In this document: piece by piece, positions 61,674 to 64,000 of the stretch
Layout: each line of letters starts with the position of its first letter
Position numbering within the stretch: the stretch's first letter is position 1
Source: JAVVEW01 sp032251045
GTDB taxonomy: Bacteria; Pseudomonadota; Gammaproteobacteria; Methylococcales; Methylomonadaceae
DNA length: 64,000 bases
Direction: 5' to 3'
Assembly: GCA_032251045.1 (NCBI GenBank)
Contig: JAVVEW010000001.1
Coordinates: 58,484-122,483 of the forward strand
Notes under the pieces: generated by a model
Told to the model about the DNA's origin: nothing
Seen by the model: only the letters and a program-made list of their open reading frames with translations
The model's database searches: none
Position numbers and translations under genes: made by a program

Positions 61674-63233
61674 ATGCAGATCGGCATACCAAAAGAAATC
61701 CACCAAAGTGAGGCGCGGGTGGCGGCGACGCCGGACAGCGTTGCTCAACTCATTAAACTGGGCTTTTCCGTCGCCGTGGAACATAACGCCGGCGCCGAGG
61801 CCGGCTTAAGTGATGACGCTTACCGGGAGGCGGGTGCGAATATCATCGAGGATTGTAAAAAACTGTGGCATGAGTCGGATATCATGCTGAAAGTTCGGCC
61901 GCCCGAACGCCATCCGGAACTGGCGGTGGATGAAGTCGAATGCCTGAATAAAGGCGGCACCCTGATCGGTTTTATCTGGCCGGGCCAGAACGAAGCCTTG
62001 CTCCAGCAATTGGCCGACAAAGATGCCACCGTGCTGGCCATGGATACGGTGCCGCGCATTTCCCGGGCGCAGAAAATGGATGCTTTAAGCTCGATGGCCA
62101 ATATCGCCGGTTACCGGGCGGTGATCGAGGCGGCGCAGCATTTTGGCCGGTTTTTCACTGGGCAAATCACCGCCGCCGGCAAGGTGCCGCCGGCGAAAGT
62201 GCTGGTGATCGGCGCCGGGGTCGCAGGTCTTGCAGCCATTGGCGTGGCTAAATCCATGGGCGCCATTGTCCGCGCTTTTGATACCCGGCCTCAAGTTAAA
62301 GAGCAGGTCGAAAGCATGGACGCCGAATTTCTGATGCTGGAGTTTGAAGAATCCGGTGAAGGCTCAGGCGGCTATGCCAAAACCATGTCCAAGGAATTCA
62401 TCGACGCGGAAATGGCCTTGTTCGCGAAACAGGCGATGGAAGTCGATATCATCATCACCACCGCGCTGATTCCCGGTAAACCGGCGCCGAAACTGATTAC
62501 CGAAGGCATGGTGGAAACCATGAAGCCGGGCAGCGTGATTGTCGATCTGGCCGCCGAGCAAGGTGGTAACTGCGCGTTGACGCAAAAAGACCGGGTGGTC
62601 AGCAAACATGGCGTGTCCATCATCGGTTACACCAACCTGCCCAGCCGCATGGCCAACCAATCCAGCCAGCTTTACGCCCGCAATCTGGTGCATCTTTTGA
62701 CCGAATTATGCCCGGAAAAGAATGGCCAACTGAACGTCAACATGGACGATGACATGATTCGCGGCGCCACCGTGGTGCATCAAGGCGCAATCACCTGGCC
62801 GCCGCCACCGCCCACCGAGCCGACCTCGCACGCTCCGCAAACCGAAACTCCGGCCTTGCCGGAAGTGGTCGAGCAGCCAAGCAAAGTTCCGGCTTCGGTC
62901 AAGCAACTGGCACTGATCGGCAGCGCCGTGGCCTTGCTGGCCTGGGTCGGCAGCGTCGCGCCAGCCTCGTTCATGCCTCATTTCACGGTATTCGTGCTGG
63001 CTTGCTTCATCGGCTATCAGGTGATCTGGAATGTCACACCGTCCCTGCACACGCCACTGATGAGCGTCACCAACGCGATCAGCGGCATCATCGTGATCGG
63101 TGCTTTGATTCAGGTTTCCGCGCCTGGCGCGCTGCAAACCATTCTGGCAGCCTTGGCGATTCTGGCGGCGGCGATCAACATCGCCGGTGGTTTTTTAGTC
63201 ACCCGGCGCATGCTGGAAATGTTCAGAAAATGA
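61674..63233 (+). CDS. pntA: NAD(P) transhydrogenase subunit alpha PntA
   Basis: This 519-residue subunit has the soluble NAD(H)-binding domain I (GIPKEIHQSEARVAATPDSV, then VIGAGVAGLAAIGVAKSMGA and VRAFDTRPQVKEQVE), a Pro-rich linker (WPPPPPTEPTSHAP) and four membrane helices at the C-terminus (from about residue 410). It has the fused proteobacterial form that combines PntAA and PntAB. With PntB it couples proton entry to NADPH formation. A very strong AGGAGGGGG ribosome site precedes it. Confidence 0.95.
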   Translation: MQIGIPKEIHQSEARVAATPDSVAQLIKLGFSVAVEHNAGAEAGLSDDAYREAGANIIEDCKKLWHESDIMLKVRPPERHPELAVDEVECLNKGGTLIGFIWPGQNEALLQQLADKDATVLAMDTVPRISRAQKMDALSSMANIAGYRAVIEAAQHFGRFFTGQITAAGKVPPAKVLVIGAGVAGLAAIGVAKSMGAIVRAFDTRPQVKEQVESMDAEFLMLEFEESGEGSGGYAKTMSKEFIDAEMALFAKQAMEVDIIITTALIPGKPAPKLITEGMVETMKPGSVIVDLAAEQGGNCALTQKDRVVSKHGVSIIGYTNLPSRMANQSSQLYARNLVHLLTELCPEKNGQLNVNMDDDMIRGATVVHQGAITWPPPPPTEPTSHAPQTETPALPEVVEQPSKVPASVKQLALIGSAVALLAWVGSVAPASFMPHFTVFVLACFIGYQVIWNVTPSLHTPLMSVTNAISGIIVIGALIQVSAPGALQTILAALAILAAAINIAGGFLVTRRMLEMFRK

Positions 63234-63243
63234 GGAGCCAGTC

Positions 63244-63903
63244 ATGTCTCAAAGTTTAATCGCCATGGCCTATATCACGGCCGCCGTATTGTTCATTCTC
63301 AGCCTGAAAGGCTTGAGTCATCAGGAAACCGCCCGGCGCGGCAATGTGTACGGCATGGTCGGTATGGCCATCGCCATTCTGGCCACCGTGTTCAGCAACT
63401 CGGTGACCTCTTATGTGTTGTTGCTTGTCGCGCTGACCGTCGGCGGCTATATCGGCAGCCAGGCCGCTCGCCGGGTGGAAATGACGCAAATGCCGGAACT
63501 GGTGGCGATCATGCACAGCCTGGTCGGTCTGGCCGCAGTGCTGGTCGGCTTTGCCAATTTTCTCGACCATTCGCTGCCGCTTCAGGGTGCTGAAAAAACC
63601 ATTCACGAAGTGGAAATCTACCTAGGCATCCTGATCGGCGCGGTGACTTTTTCCGGCTCCGTGGTCGCGTTCGGCAAATTATCAGGACGCCTCGACGGCA
63701 AGCCGCTTTTGCTCCCCGCCCGACATTGGCTCAATCTGGCACTGTTGTTGATCGCTATCGGTTTGGGCATGGAATTTTTGCGCGAGACCGAGTCCGGCGG
63801 CGGTTTCTGGGCGTTGCTGCTGATGACCGCGTTAGCGTTGGCGTTTGGCGTGCATATGGTGATGGCCATCGGCGGCGCTGACATGCCGGTGGTGGTGTCG
63901 ATG
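63244..63903 (+). CDS. pntB: NAD(P) transhydrogenase subunit beta PntB, truncated
   Basis: The start lies ten bases after pntA with a GAGG ribosome site. Residues 1-220 are ordinary PntB membrane domain (IAMAYITAAVLFILSLKGLS, MPELVAIMHSLVGLAAVLVG, IGGADMPVVVSM). Directly after SM at 63901-63903 the family continues LNSYSGWAAAG, but here the frame reads RKTGTSPVQTRFCPCAMG, with no similarity, and stays open to the window edge. Domain III, which binds NADP(H), is therefore missing in what can be seen. Either the gene is interrupted or the assembly is chimeric at this point. Confidence 0.85.
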
Positions 63904-64000
63904 CGGAAGACCGGCACGTCCCCTGTCCAGACTCGGTTCTGCCCGTGCGCAATGGGCCGGTTCAATCGGCGTGTGCTCCCGGTGATGCGAAAACCACCAT
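63904..64000 (-). other. Foreign sequence abutting pntB, possibly a transposase (IS3-type) fragment
   Basis: On the minus strand this stretch reads TRRLNRPIAHGQNRVWTGDV, which resembles the DDE catalytic start of IS3-family OrfB proteins (family pattern PNQVWxxDIT). Only about 30 codons are visible. The resemblance is short and the call is tentative. Confidence 0.35.

Noticed and set aside
1..64000. CRISPR array or defence operon
   Set aside because: No set of regularly spaced direct repeats was seen, and the only defence-like sequences are relics in 23.5-27.7 kb.

Overview
The window reads as chromosome of a free-living gammaproteobacterium. The evidence is gene order: trpF-trpB-trpA-accD-folC-dedD-cvpA-purF-metZ, recA-recX-alaS-lysC-csrA-tRNA-Ser-tRNA-Arg, ubiG-mupP-yciK, suhB/trmJ-cysE-iscR and fabA-fabB are all arrangements known from Pseudomonas and related gammaproteobacteria. 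The G+C content looks moderate by eye. I cannot name a genus; a methanotroph-like or similar environmental gammaproteobacterium is possible, but no one-carbon gene lies here.

Layout. 1-1.3 kb: C-terminal part of a Lon-type protease, then a TnpB zinc-ribbon relic. 1.4-4 kb: ubiG-mupP-SDR-sufT operon on the minus strand, followed by a structured dispersed repeat. 4.5-8.1 kb: alaC-hom-thrC. 8.3-13.2 kb: UDP-glucose dehydrogenase, moaA and PBP1B. 13.3-17.8 kb: trmJ-cysE-iscR-cysteine desulfurase-IscA, divergent from suhB. 18-23.3 kb: a large secreted phytase/esterase-like protein, then ttcA, fabB and fabA. 23.5-27.7 kb: an accessory island of decayed genes (an AlbA_2/RecG-like ATPase tail, a second TnpB relic, an AAA-ATPase/PD-(D/E)XK relic, an AT-rich methyltransferase with one stop codon, IS5 and IS1595 relics) around one intact DHH phosphoesterase. 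27.9-29.4 kb: an LpxH-like phosphoesterase and a TVP38 membrane protein. 29.6-36.5 kb: recA-recX-alaS-lysC, a second repeat copy, csrA, three tRNAs and rsfS. 36.7-45.1 kb: a coiled-coil protein, a cobalamin riboswitch with its BtuB-type receptor, an SPFH-SHOCT plus zinc-ribbon pair, a UDP-glucuronate epimerase, and tldD-pmbA. 45.2-57.2 kb: rmuC, a glycosyltransferase and the long trp-to-metZ minus-strand cluster. 57.3-61.3 kb: a His-tailed DUF2231 membrane protein, PBP1A and a Met-rich periplasmic protein. 61.7-64 kb: pntA and a pntB that loses its family sequence abruptly at 63903.

How the genes work together. Most of the window is housekeeping: aspartate-family and tryptophan amino acids, fatty acid and envelope synthesis (fabA/fabB/accD, two class A PBPs, UDP-sugar conversion), Fe-S cluster assembly (sufT, iscR, desulfurase, IscA), tRNA modification, recombination and redox balance. 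I did not find a convincing complete undescribed system. The best leads are the possible integron-cassette methyltransferase in the decayed island, a modular structured repeat found in two permuted copies, an SDR without its catalytic residues in the mupP operon, and the SPFH/zinc-ribbon pair.
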